DNA of 5,487 nt from Bacillota bacterium (GTDB lineage: Bacteria; Bacillota; Dehalobacteriia; UBA4068; UBA4997), in contig JAFQHB010000060.1 in the NCBI GenBank assembly GCA_017398165.1, positions 1 through 5,487 of the forward strand, written 5' to 3'. The position numbers and the translations under genes were made by a program. Positions within the stretch are counted from its first letter, which is position 1, and each line of letters opens with the position of its first letter. The notes beneath the pieces are model-generated. The model ran no database searches. It was given only the letters and a program-made list of their open reading frames with translations, and was not told the origin of the DNA. Positions 1 to 5,487 of this stretch are shown one piece after another.

Positions 1-111
1 CAATGTGGGTTTAGTCTGGGATGGTGCTGCCGTACAGACTGGCCTTATTGTGCGTTTTTTTGTCCTCATTTTTTGCTGGCCTGCATTTGAGTTTGATGCG
101 TGTATAACGCC

Positions 112-116
112 GGAGG
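112..116 (+). promoter_or_regulatory. Ribosome binding site of gatC
   Basis: GGAGG lies 6 nt before the ATG at 123. This decides the start: another ATG at 118-120 is only 1 nt from the site and in a different frame, so it cannot start gatC. Confidence 0.85.
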
Positions 117-122
117 TATGGA

Positions 123-410
123 ATGGAAATCGACAGAAAAATGGTGGAGTACGTGGCAGAGCTGGGCAAGCTGCGCCTGAGCGAGGATGAAAAGGTGATG
201 ATGCAGCAGGATCTGACCCGCGTACTGCAGTATATGGACATTCTGAACTCGTTGGATACCGAGGGCGTGGAGCCTTTGACTCACGTATCGGGGGTAGAAA
301 ACGTGTTCCGCGAGGATAAAGTCGCAGAAAGCCCCGACCGTGACGAGATATTGAAAAACGCCATCGCTGTGGAGGATGGCTGCTTTAAGGTTCCGCAAAC
401 TGTGGAATGA
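123..410 (+). CDS. gatC: Asp-tRNA(Asn)/Glu-tRNA(Gln) amidotransferase subunit C
   Basis: This is the small subunit of the cytosolic GatCAB amidotransferase. In the known family it wraps around GatA and GatB, stabilises the complex and has no catalytic residues of its own. The 95-residue length is normal. Visible family features are the N-terminal helical region with V(A)ELGKLRLSEDE at about residues 10-23, the LTRVLQYMDILNSLDT segment at 31-46, the conserved N-x-x-R-E-D stretch at 60-65 (NVFRED), and the C-terminal FKVPQTVE ending (88-95) that packs on GatA. It is the first gene of gatCAB, with gatA beginning 30 nt after its stop. No convincing promoter is visible in the 122 nt upstream, so transcription may start outside the window. 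The identification is secure from sequence motifs plus position. Confidence 0.97.
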   Translation: MEIDRKMVEYVAELGKLRLSEDEKVMMQQDLTRVLQYMDILNSLDTEGVEPLTHVSGVENVFREDKVAESPDRDEILKNAIAVEDGCFKVPQTVE

Positions 411-423
411 TGACCAAGTATAC

Positions 424-430
424 GAGGAGG
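424..430 (+). promoter_or_regulatory. Ribosome binding site of gatA
   Basis: GAGGAGG ends at 430. The nearest in-frame ATG, at 432, leaves a spacer of only 1 nt, too close for initiation. The next in-frame ATG, at 441, leaves 10 nt. I therefore place the start at 441, which shortens the protein by three residues (Met-Asp-Asn). Confidence 0.8.
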
Positions 431-440
431 AATGGATAAT

Positions 441-1901
441 ATGCCGGGTATAACAGCTACCGAGCTGAAAAAACAGTTCGCTGCCGGTGAGAGCAGCTCT
501 GTGCAGAGCGTCGCCGGGTATATGGCGGCGATCGAGCGTTATGACAACGTGTATAATTGCTATACCGCGCTGAACGCCCGGGCTGCCGAGGAGGCGGCCG
601 AGGCCGACCGGCTGCGGGCAGCAGGCTGTGATGCGCCGCTGCTGGGTGTGCCGATAGCGGTAAAGGATAATATCGTGACGACTGATATGCCCACTACGGC
701 CGGCTCGCGTATTTTGCAGGGCTTTATGTCGCCGTATGAGGCTACGGTGATCACCAGACTGCGCCGGGCGGGCGCCGTCATTCTGGGCAAGGTCAATATG
801 GACGAGTTCGCTATGGGCAGTACGACGGAGACTTCTTACAGCGGGGCGACCAAAAACCCGTGGGATGCAGATAAAGTGCCGGGCGGCAGCTCGGGCGGCT
901 CGGCTGCGGCGGTGGCGGCGGATGAAGCACCGCTGGCTCTGGGCTCGGATACCGGCGGCTCTATCCGCCAGCCCTGCGCTTACTGCGGCCTGAGCGGTAT
1001 CAAACCGACCTACGGTGCGGTATCGCGCTATGGTCTGCTGGCGTATGGTTCGTCGCTCGATCAGATCGGGCCTATCGCGCACACGGTAGAGGATTGCGCG
1101 CTGCTGCTTTCGGTGATCGCGGGCTATGATGAGAAAGACAGCACATCCACCAGGGACGTGGCTTTTGATTTCTCCGGCTCGCTGCATGATGACCTGCGCG
1201 GCAGGAAAATCGGCCTGCCGGTCAACTATCTGGGCGAGGGTCTGGATCCGCAGATCCGTGCTGCCATTATGGAGGCCTGCCGCAAATTCGCCGAGCTGGG
1301 TGCAGAGATTTGTGAGTTTGAGATGCCGATGATCGAGTATGCCGTACCGGCGTATTATATCATCGCCTCGGCCGAGGCCAGCTCCAACCTTTCGCGTTAT
1401 GACGGCGTAAAGTACGGCTACCACCCGGAGAGCTTCGGCGATCTGGAGGATCTGTACCTGACCACCCGCAGCGAGGGCTTCGGGCTGGAGGTGAAGCGGC
1501 GCATTATGCTGGGTGCTTTTGCGCTGAGCTCCGGCTATTACGATGCTTATTATCAGAAAGCGCTGAAGGTGCGCGCCCTTATCCGCGATGCTTTCAACCG
1601 GGCATTCGCACAATACGATGCAATCATCAGCCCCGTCGCGCCGACTACCGCCCCCAGGCTGGGTGATAGCCTGACCGACCCGCTGGCGATGTACCTGTCG
1701 GATATTTATACCGTATCCGTCAATCTGGTGGGGATTCCGGCGGTATCGCTGCCGTGCGGCTTTGCTGATGACGGTATGCCCATCGGTATGCAGCTATTGG
1801 GGCGGGATCTGAGCGAGCCGGTGCTGGTAAATATGGCGCACGCCTACCAGATGCACACCGACTGGCACACCAAAAGACCGACATTGAAGGAGGCGGAATA
1901 A
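441..1901 (+). CDS. gatA: Asp-tRNA(Asn)/Glu-tRNA(Gln) amidotransferase subunit A (glutaminase)
   Basis: GatA is the amidase-signature subunit. It hydrolyses glutamine and passes ammonia to GatB, which amidates Glu-tRNA(Gln) (or Asp-tRNA(Asn)). From the ATG at 441 it has 486 residues, the usual size. The Ser-cisSer-Lys triad is intact: Lys75 in GVPIAVKDNI, cis-Ser150 in GGSSGGSAAAV and nucleophile Ser174 in GSDTGGSIRQP. Arg354 (KRRIMLGAF) and Asp421 (MYLSDIY) align, from memory of the Staphylococcus structure, with the glutamine-binding Arg and Asp. The C-terminal part has the typical GIPAVSLPCGF and GMPIGMQLLG motifs (about 431-454). Its TAA stop shares one base with the gatB ATG (TAATG), so the two genes are probably translationally coupled. 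Only the start is in doubt: ATG 432 would add three residues but is 1 nt from the ribosome binding site. Other amidase-signature enzymes are excluded by the gatC/gatB context. Confidence 0.97.
   Translation: MPGITATELKKQFAAGESSSVQSVAGYMAAIERYDNVYNCYTALNARAAEEAAEADRLRAAGCDAPLLGVPIAVKDNIVTTDMPTTAGSRILQGFMSPYEATVITRLRRAGAVILGKVNMDEFAMGSTTETSYSGATKNPWDADKVPGGSSGGSAAAVAADEAPLALGSDTGGSIRQPCAYCGLSGIKPTYGAVSRYGLLAYGSSLDQIGPIAHTVEDCALLLSVIAGYDEKDSTSTRDVAFDFSGSLHDDLRGRKIGLPVNYLGEGLDPQIRAAIMEACRKFAELGAEICEFEMPMIEYAVPAYYIIASAEASSNLSRYDGVKYGYHPESFGDLEDLYLTTRSEGFGLEVKRRIMLGAFALSSGYYDAYYQKALKVRALIRDAFNRAFAQYDAIISPVAPTTAPRLGDSLTDPLAMYLSDIYTVSVNLVGIPAVSLPCGFADDGMPIGMQLLGRDLSEPVLVNMAHAYQMHTDWHTKRPTLKEAE
1887..1893 (+). 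promoter_or_regulatory. Ribosome binding site of gatB inside the gatA 3' end
   Basis: AAGGAGG lies 7 nt before the gatB ATG at 1901 and within the last codons of gatA. Together with the 1-nt TAATG stop/start overlap it points to coupled synthesis of GatA and GatB, which are needed in equal amounts. Confidence 0.88.
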
Positions 1902-3340
1902 TGTCTGGCTACAAGAACACCGGCTACGAAGTGGTGATCGGTCTGGAGGTACACGTCGAACTGAACACCGCCACCAAAATATTCTGTAATTGCTCGACGG
2001 CATTCGGCGCTGCGCCGAACACCCACGTCTGCCCCGTATGTACGGGTATGCCGGGTGTGCTGCCGGTGATGAACCGTATGGTGCTGGAGAAAGCTGTCAA
2101 GGCCGGTCTTGCCACCAACTGTACCATCACCCAGCAGTGCAAATTCGACCGCAAGAATTATTTTTATCCCGATCTGCCCAAAGCCTACCAGACCTCGCAG
2201 CTTTATCTGCCGATCTGCCGCAACGGCTATGTGGAGATTGACACCGCCGACGGCACCAAGCAGGTGCGTATCCACCAGATCCATATGGAGGAGGACGCCG
2301 GTAAGCTGATTCACGGTGATGCCGCCACGCTGATCGATTACAACCGCTGCGGTGTGCCGCTGTTGGAGATCGTCAGCGAGCCCGATATGTGCTCGGCCGA
2401 GGAAGTGCTGGCCTATCTGGAAAAGCTGAAGGCTACTATGGAATATCTGAACGTATCCGACTGCAAAATGCAGGAGGGCTCGATGCGTGCGGATGTCAAC
2501 CTCTCGGTGCGCCGGGTGGGCGATACCGAGCTGGGTACCCGCACCGAGACCAAGAATATGAACTCCTTCAAGGCTATCGCACGGGCTATCGAGTATGAGA
2601 TATTCCGCCAGATCGAGGTGCTGGAGGACGGCGGTACTATCCGACAGGAGACTCGCCGCTGGGATGATAACAAAGGCGTCGGCTATGCGATGCGCTCCAA
2701 GGAGGACGCACACGATTACCGCTACTTCCCCGAGCCGGATCTGGCTCCTATCAATATCAGCGACGAGACTCTGGAGGCCATTCGCGGTACTATCCCCGAG
2801 CTGCCCGATCAAAAGCGTGCCAGATACGTCGAGGAATACAAGCTTTCGGCCTATGATGCCGGTCAGCTGACCCGCAGCCGCCATCTGGCCGAGATCTTCG
2901 AGCAGACTGTCCGTCTGTGCGGCCAGCCCAAGGAAGCGGCAAACTTCCTGCTGGGCGATTGTATGCGCCTGCTGAATCAGGACGGCAAAGAACCGGCAGA
3001 GCTGCGGCTGGCACCGGAGAAGCTGGCGGAGATCATCAAGCTGGTACAGGCGGGCAGCATCAACAAGACTACCGCCAAGGCTGTATTTGAGAAAGTCTAC
3101 GCTGAGGATATCGACCCTGTGGCCTACGTAAAGGAAAACGGGCTGGAGATGATGAGCGACGACGGTGAGCTGGATCAGTTGGTGGCGGATATCATCGCGG
3201 CCAACCCCAAATCGGTCGCTGATTATCAGAGCGGCAAGAAAGCGGCTATCGGCTTCCTCGTCGGCCAGGTGATGAAGGCTACCAAGGGCAAGGCGGACGC
3301 CGGTAAAGTGAACGCCAAACTGCGGGAGTTGCTGGGCTGA
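1901..3340 (+). CDS. gatB: Asp-tRNA(Asn)/Glu-tRNA(Gln) amidotransferase subunit B (kinase/transamidase)
   Basis: GatB binds the mischarged tRNA, phosphorylates the Glu (or Asp) side chain with ATP and replaces the phosphate with ammonia arriving from GatA. The 479-residue length is normal. The cradle domain begins with VVIGLEVHVEL (11-21), whose Glu and His belong to the conserved metal/active site. Four cysteines at 29, 31, 44 and 47 form an intact CxC...CxxC zinc-knuckle pattern. HMEEDAGK (128-135) and the family signature LIDYNRCGVPLLEI (144-157) follow, then MRADVNLSVR (195-204) and TETKNMNSF (215-223). The C-terminal helical and YqeY-like tail (about 330-479), which contacts tRNA, includes GSINKTTAKAVFEKV (385-399) and the closing KGKADAGKVNAKLRELL. 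It is the last gene of the gatCAB operon. Whether the enzyme also serves tRNA(Asn) depends on the organism's AsnRS/AspRS set and cannot be read here. Confidence 0.98.
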   Translation: MSGYKNTGYEVVIGLEVHVELNTATKIFCNCSTAFGAAPNTHVCPVCTGMPGVLPVMNRMVLEKAVKAGLATNCTITQQCKFDRKNYFYPDLPKAYQTSQLYLPICRNGYVEIDTADGTKQVRIHQIHMEEDAGKLIHGDAATLIDYNRCGVPLLEIVSEPDMCSAEEVLAYLEKLKATMEYLNVSDCKMQEGSMRADVNLSVRRVGDTELGTRTETKNMNSFKAIARAIEYEIFRQIEVLEDGGTIRQETRRWDDNKGVGYAMRSKEDAHDYRYFPEPDLAPINISDETLEAIRGTIPELPDQKRARYVEEYKLSAYDAGQLTRSRHLAEIFEQTVRLCGQPKEAANFLLGDCMRLLNQDGKEPAELRLAPEKLAEIIKLVQAGSINKTTAKAVFEKVYAEDIDPVAYVKENGLEMMSDDGELDQLVADIIAANPKSVADYQSGKKAAIGFLVGQVMKATKGKADAGKVNAKLRELLG

Positions 3341-3352
3341 TCGTCAGCACAC

Positions 3353-3370
3353 CCGCCGGGCTTTTGGCGG
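3353..3370 (+). terminator. Weak hairpin just after gatB, possible poor terminator
   Basis: CCGCC (3353-3357) pairs with GGCGG (3366-3370) around an 8-nt loop, 12 nt after the gatB stop. No T-run follows, since the next bases are TCGGTCAGC. It is at best a weak or Rho-assisted site, so read-through from gatCAB into tig is possible. Confidence 0.2.
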
Positions 3371-3460
3371 TCGGTCAGCAGGCTGTGATGAGAAAAATTT
3401 TGCGCTGTGGGTATGCCGCGGCAGGAAAATATTATAACAATGTGGAATTAAAATCTCTTG

Positions 3461-3492
3461 GCTGTGTTTGCCGGTAAAAGGGCAGACACGGC
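3461..3492 (+). other. 12-bp hairpin in the tig upstream region
   Basis: GCTGTGTTTGCC (3461-3472) pairs over its full length with GGCAGACACGGC (3481-3492), allowing two G-U pairs, around the loop GGTAAAAG. No T-run follows (next bases AGGGATAT), so it does not look like an intrinsic terminator. It lies 77 nt before the tig ATG. A leader structure or transcript-stabilising element is possible; the role is inference. Confidence 0.5.
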
Positions 3493-3524
3493 AGGGATAT
3501 TTAAGGATATAAATTTTATTATAT

Positions 3525-3545
3525 GCAGCGCCGCAGGGCGTCTGC
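3525..3545 (+). other. Second, GC-rich hairpin in the tig leader
   Basis: GCAGCGCC (3525-3532) pairs with GGCG-T-CTGC (3537-3545), an 8-bp stem with one bulged T and a GCAG loop. It ends 23 nt before the tig ATG and just upstream of its purine-rich ribosome binding site, so it could affect ribosome access. No T-run follows. The pairing is visible in the sequence; its function is unknown. Confidence 0.45.
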
Positions 3546-3553
3546 GCAGGGAG

Positions 3554-3559
3554 AGAGGA
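3554..3559 (+). promoter_or_regulatory. Ribosome binding site of tig
   Basis: AGAGGA sits in a purine run (3548-3559) about 9 nt before the ATG at 3569. It is weaker than the GGAGG sites of the other genes in the window, but supports starting tig at 3569. The longer reading from a TTG at 3458 would place two hairpins inside the coding region. Confidence 0.65.
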
Positions 3560-3568
3560 TTTTTAGAG

Positions 3569-4870
3569 ATGGAAGTAAATGCAAAGGTATTGTCCCGCCA
3601 GGGCAACGAGGTTGAGGTAGAGGTAGTCGCTGCTGCGGCTGATCTGGAGCAGGCTATTGCCGTGCGCCTGAAGAAAATCTCCAAAGAGGTCAATATCCCC
3701 GGTTTCCGTGCCGGTAAAGTACCTGCCAAAATCGTAGAGAACTACGTTGGCGAGGACGCAGTGGTACAGGAGGGTCTGGACGAAATGCTGCAGGATCTGT
3801 ACGCTGCTATGGTAAAAGAAACCGGTATCTTCCCGGTGGATCAGCCCGCTATCGACATCAAACAGCTCAAACGCGGCGAGGATGTGATCCTGACTGTCAA
3901 AGTTACCGTAAAGCCTGAGGTCAAACTGGGCCAGTACAAAGGCATCGAGGTAACCAAAGAAGTATACGTACCCACCGAGGAAGACATCGACCACGAGATC
4001 AAACATATGCAGGAGCGTATCGCACGTACTATTGACCTGCCCGCAGGCTCTGAGATCGCTGACGGCGACACCGCTGTCATCGATTTTGAGGGCTTCGTTG
4101 ACGGCGTAGCTTTCGAGGGCGGCAAAGGCGAGAAATACCCGCTGACCATCGGCAGCAACACCTTCATCCCCGGCTTTGAGGAACAGCTGATCGGTGTGAA
4201 ATCCGGCGAGGATGCCGAAGTCAACGTTACCTTCCCCGAGCAGTACCACAGCGAGGAGCTGGCCGGCAAAGCATCGGTATTCAAGATCCACGTACACGAT
4301 GTACGCCGTCGTGAGCTGCCCCCGGTTGATGATGATTTCGTAAAAGATATGCGCGAGGACTGCGATACCGTAGAGGAACTGCGCGAGAAACTGCGTGCCG
4401 AGCTGACCGAGCAGGCTGAGCAGATGGCTATGGATGTAGCCAGAAACAAAGTGCTGGAGCAGGTAGTGGCCAATGCCGAGATGGAAGTACCGGCTATTAT
4501 GATCGACGACAAGCTGGATCAGATGCTGCAGGAGTTCGCAGGCCAGCTGCAGTATCAGGGTCTGACCTTGGAGAGATTCTTTGATATCACCAAATCCACC
4601 CGTGCCGATTGGAAAGCCAAACAGCAGGATCGTGCCGAGATGACTGTGAAGCAGGATCTGGTGCTGGAGGCTATCGTAGAGGCTGAGAACATCGAGGCTG
4701 ACCAGGACAGTATGGACAAGCAGATGCAGGAGATTGCTGCTGCTTACGGCAAACCGGTAGAGGAGATCAAGAACACCTTCTCCACCAACGAAAACCTGCG
4801 CTTCTTTGAGTACAACGTGAAGATGCTGAAGGCCATCGACCTGATCAACGAGAACGCTGTTATCAAATAA
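3569..4870 (+). CDS. tig: Trigger factor, ribosome-bound chaperone with peptidyl-prolyl isomerase domain
   Basis: Trigger factor docks at the ribosomal exit tunnel and shields nascent chains. The 433-residue length is normal. The N-terminal ribosome-binding domain (about 1-145) carries the docking signature GFRAGK at 45-50, followed by VPAKIVENY. The FKBP-type isomerase domain is about 165-245 (GDTAVIDFEGFVDG, FIPGFEEQLIGVKSGE, VTFPEQYHSEELAGK). After the PPVDDDFVKDM linker, the helical substrate-binding C-terminal domain runs from about 260 to 433, with the conserved VPAIMIDDKLDQML at 307-320. I start it at ATG 3569. The reading frame is open upstream to a TTG at 3458, but those 37 codons (basic, Cys/Ile/Phe patches, no family similarity) precede the normal N-terminus MEVNAKVLSRQ. 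It lies 228 nt after gatB and 230 nt before clpP, the classic tig-clpP neighbourhood. Confidence 0.97.
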   Translation: MEVNAKVLSRQGNEVEVEVVAAAADLEQAIAVRLKKISKEVNIPGFRAGKVPAKIVENYVGEDAVVQEGLDEMLQDLYAAMVKETGIFPVDQPAIDIKQLKRGEDVILTVKVTVKPEVKLGQYKGIEVTKEVYVPTEEDIDHEIKHMQERIARTIDLPAGSEIADGDTAVIDFEGFVDGVAFEGGKGEKYPLTIGSNTFIPGFEEQLIGVKSGEDAEVNVTFPEQYHSEELAGKASVFKIHVHDVRRRELPPVDDDFVKDMREDCDTVEELREKLRAELTEQAEQMAMDVARNKVLEQVVANAEMEVPAIMIDDKLDQMLQEFAGQLQYQGLTLERFFDITKSTRADWKAKQQDRAEMTVKQDLVLEAIVEAENIEADQDSMDKQMQEIAAAYGKPVEEIKNTFSTNENLRFFEYNVKMLKAIDLINENAVIK

Positions 4871-4883
4871 GCAGGCCGGTATA

Positions 4884-4922
4884 AAATTGCTGAGAATTTA
4901 CTGAGATAAATTTGCTGATATA
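4884..4922 (+). repeat. Tandem 14-nt imperfect direct repeats at the clpP promoter
   Basis: AATTTACTGAGATA (4895-4908) and AATTTGCTGATATA (4909-4922) abut directly and match at 12 of 14 positions. A poorer copy, AAATTGCTGAGAAT (4884-4897), overlaps the first by 3 nt and matches it at 10 of 14. The shared core is TTrCTGA at 4887, 4898 and 4912. The repeats cover the -35 and most of the -10 of the predicted promoter, so they could be a binding site or a chance A/T-rich duplication. Confidence 0.5.
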
Positions 4923-4924
4923 AT
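4897..4924 (+). promoter_or_regulatory. Extended -10 promoter, probably for clpP
   Basis: The -10 is a perfect TATAAT (4919-4924), preceded by the extended element TGA (4916-4918). A -35-like TTTACT (4897-4902, 4 of 6 to TTGACA) lies 16 bp upstream. Initiation would be near 4931, giving clpP a leader of about 170 nt that contains the inverted repeat at 4954-4996. This is the best promoter-like sequence in the window and suggests a vegetative sigma-A start for clpP separate from tig. Confidence 0.65.
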
Positions 4925-4953
4925 GTATAGTCGAACAAAAGCTGAATAAAATC

Positions 4954-4996
4954 TAATGGTATGCGTATAAACATTTGGTCTATACGCATACTATTG
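4954..4996 (+). repeat. 16-bp inverted repeat between tig and clpP (leader hairpin, terminator or operator)
   Basis: GTATGCGTATA (4959-4969) and TATACGCATAC (4981-4991) are perfect complements over 11 bp. The stem extends outwards to 16 bp (4954-4969 with 4981-4996) with two G-U pairs, around the 11-nt loop AACATTTGGTC. It lies 84 nt after the tig stop and 105 nt before the clpP ATG. Only a broken T-rich stretch follows (TATTGTTAAG), so termination would be imperfect. It could end the tig transcript, attenuate clpP from the upstream promoter, or be a protein-binding palindrome in DNA. Confidence 0.65.
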
Positions 4997-5085
4997 TTAA
5001 GAATTTCCGGTCAAAATTGTGTTGTTACGGCGGTTTTAATTATGACAAATTTTACCGTGCGGGGGCTTTTGTGAAAAATACGGGC

Positions 5086-5090
5086 GGAGG
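5086..5090 (+). promoter_or_regulatory. Ribosome binding site of clpP
   Basis: GGAGG lies 10 nt before the ATG at 5101. An in-frame ATG at 5092 is only 1 nt away and so unlikely to be used; a third in-frame ATG lies at 5107, 16 nt away. The 5101 choice also gives the N-terminus MNMLIP, the closest match to MNLIP-type ClpP proteins. Confidence 0.78.
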
Positions 5091-5100
5091 AATGAGAAAT

Positions 5101-5487
5101 ATGAATATGCTGATCCCAATGGTTGTTGAGCAGACCAGCCGCGGCGAACGCTCTTATGACATATATTCGCGGCTGCTGAAGGAACGGGTGATCTTCCTGG
5201 GCAGTGAGGTCAACGATACGATGGCCAATCTGATAATTGCCCAGATGCTGTTTTTGGAATCGGAGGACCCGGAGAAGGACATCCATATCTATATCAACAG
5301 CCCCGGCGGCTCGATCACTGCCGGTATGGCAATATATGATACTATGCAGTACATCAAGCCGGACGTCAGCACTATCTGCATCGGTATGGCGGCCTCGATG
5401 GGGGCTTTCCTGCTGGCGGCGGGTGCTATCGGCAAACGCTATGCCCTGCCCAACAGCGAGATTATGATCCATCAGCCGCTGGGCGGC
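5101..5487 (+). CDS. clpP: ATP-dependent Clp protease proteolytic subunit, 3' end cut by the window edge
   Basis: ClpP forms the tetradecameric serine-protease barrel that degrades proteins fed in by ClpX, ClpC or ClpA-type unfoldases in the cytosol. The window holds the first 129 codons of a protein that normally has about 195-200 residues; there is no stop because the sequence ends. Visible features are the axial-loop N-terminus with VVEQTSRGERSYDIYSRLL (8-26), the oxyanion-region motif INSPGGSITAG (65-75), nucleophile Ser99 in GMAASMGAFLLAAG, and catalytic His124 in IMIHQPLGG. The catalytic Asp, expected near 172-173, lies beyond the edge. There is no propeptide of the E. coli kind. It follows tig, and by the common gene order clpX is expected next (inference). 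A long AT-rich leader with its own promoter suggests separate control from tig. Confidence 0.97.
   Translation, partial: MNMLIPMVVEQTSRGERSYDIYSRLLKERVIFLGSEVNDTMANLIIAQMLFLESEDPEKDIHIYINSPGGSITAGMAIYDTMQYIKPDVSTICIGMAASMGAFLLAAGAIGKRYALPNSEIMIHQPLGG

Noticed and set aside
13..61. AGTCTG/CAGACT hairpin (13-18 with 35-40) followed by seven T's (55-61) as a terminator of an upstream gene
   Set aside because: The stem is only 6 bp with a 16-nt loop, and the T-run begins 14 nt after the stem, too far for an intrinsic terminator.
103..108. TATAAC as a -10 of a gatC promoter
   Set aside because: It lies only 3 nt before the ribosome binding site, which would put the start site within or after it, and the nearest -35-like TTGCTG is 24 bp away.
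5..190. Short + strand frame open from the left edge into gatC
   Set aside because: It overlaps gatC out of frame and has no start signal or recognisable family. The Phe/Trp/Cys-rich start looks like translated T-rich non-coding DNA.
66..1613. 515-codon open frame on the minus strand across gatC and gatA
   Set aside because: It lies wholly antisense to two well-recognised genes. The translation is rich in Arg, Ala, His and Gln with no domain I recognise, typical of the shadow of GC-biased coding sequence.
1844..2884. 346-codon minus-strand open frame opposite gatB
   Set aside because: It is antisense to the most conserved part of gatB, with no ribosome binding site or family match that I can see.
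3343..3380. Short direct repeat GTCAGCA (3343-3349 and 3374-3380) after gatB
   Set aside because: Seven bases in a short span can recur by chance, and there is no mobile-element or attachment-site context.
3430..3454. AT-rich stretch with TATTAT, TATAAC and TAAAAT as a tig promoter
   Set aside because: No acceptable -35 sits 15-19 bp upstream of any of them. A promoter here is possible but not supported.
3458..3568. In-frame 37-codon N-terminal extension of tig from a TTG
   Set aside because: The extension precedes the normal trigger-factor N-terminus, spans two hairpins, and the ATG at 3569 has its own purine-rich ribosome binding site.
5031..5057. CGGT/ACCG hairpin with inner AATT/AATT pairing upstream of clpP
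   Set aside because: Only two 4-bp stems separated by an internal loop of mismatched T's; too weak to support a structure.

Overview
The window is ordinary core-genome sequence from a bacterium that makes Gln-tRNA (and possibly Asn-tRNA) by transamidation. All clearly supported genes lie on the + strand, in the order gatC, gatA, gatB, tig, clpP; clpP runs off the right edge. Bacillota is the likeliest phylum. The evidence is strong GGAGG-type ribosome binding sites, a GatCAB amidotransferase, the tig-clpP gene order, and a ClpP N-terminus very close to the Bacillus/Clostridia/Negativicutes type. The genes look moderately GC-rich and the gaps AT-rich. I would guess Negativicutes or a GC-richer Clostridia lineage, but cannot fix this by eye.

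Layout: bases 1-122 hold no gene I can support, only T-runs and the gatC ribosome binding site. Bases 123-3340 are a tight gatC-gatA-gatB operon: a short gap between C and A, and a 1-nt TAATG overlap between A and B. The 228-nt gap 3341-3568 has a weak hairpin after gatB and then a tig leader with two better hairpins. Trigger factor spans 3569-4870. The AT-rich 230-nt gap 4871-5100 has a near-consensus extended -10 promoter embedded in tandem 14-nt imperfect repeats. A 16-bp inverted repeat lies downstream of that promoter, inside the predicted clpP leader, followed by the clpP ribosome binding site. The first 129 codons of clpP close the window and include the catalytic Ser and His.

How the genes work together: GatCAB corrects Glu-tRNA(Gln) to Gln-tRNA(Gln) before translation. 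Trigger factor meets the nascent chain at the ribosome exit, and ClpP degrades what fails to fold once an unfoldase (probably encoded just downstream) delivers it. The window therefore covers aminoacyl-tRNA quality, co-translational folding and protein turnover. I see no mobile element, CRISPR array, RNA gene or new multi-gene system. The parts most worth a second look are regulatory: the clpP promoter, repeats and leader hairpin, and the structured tig leader.
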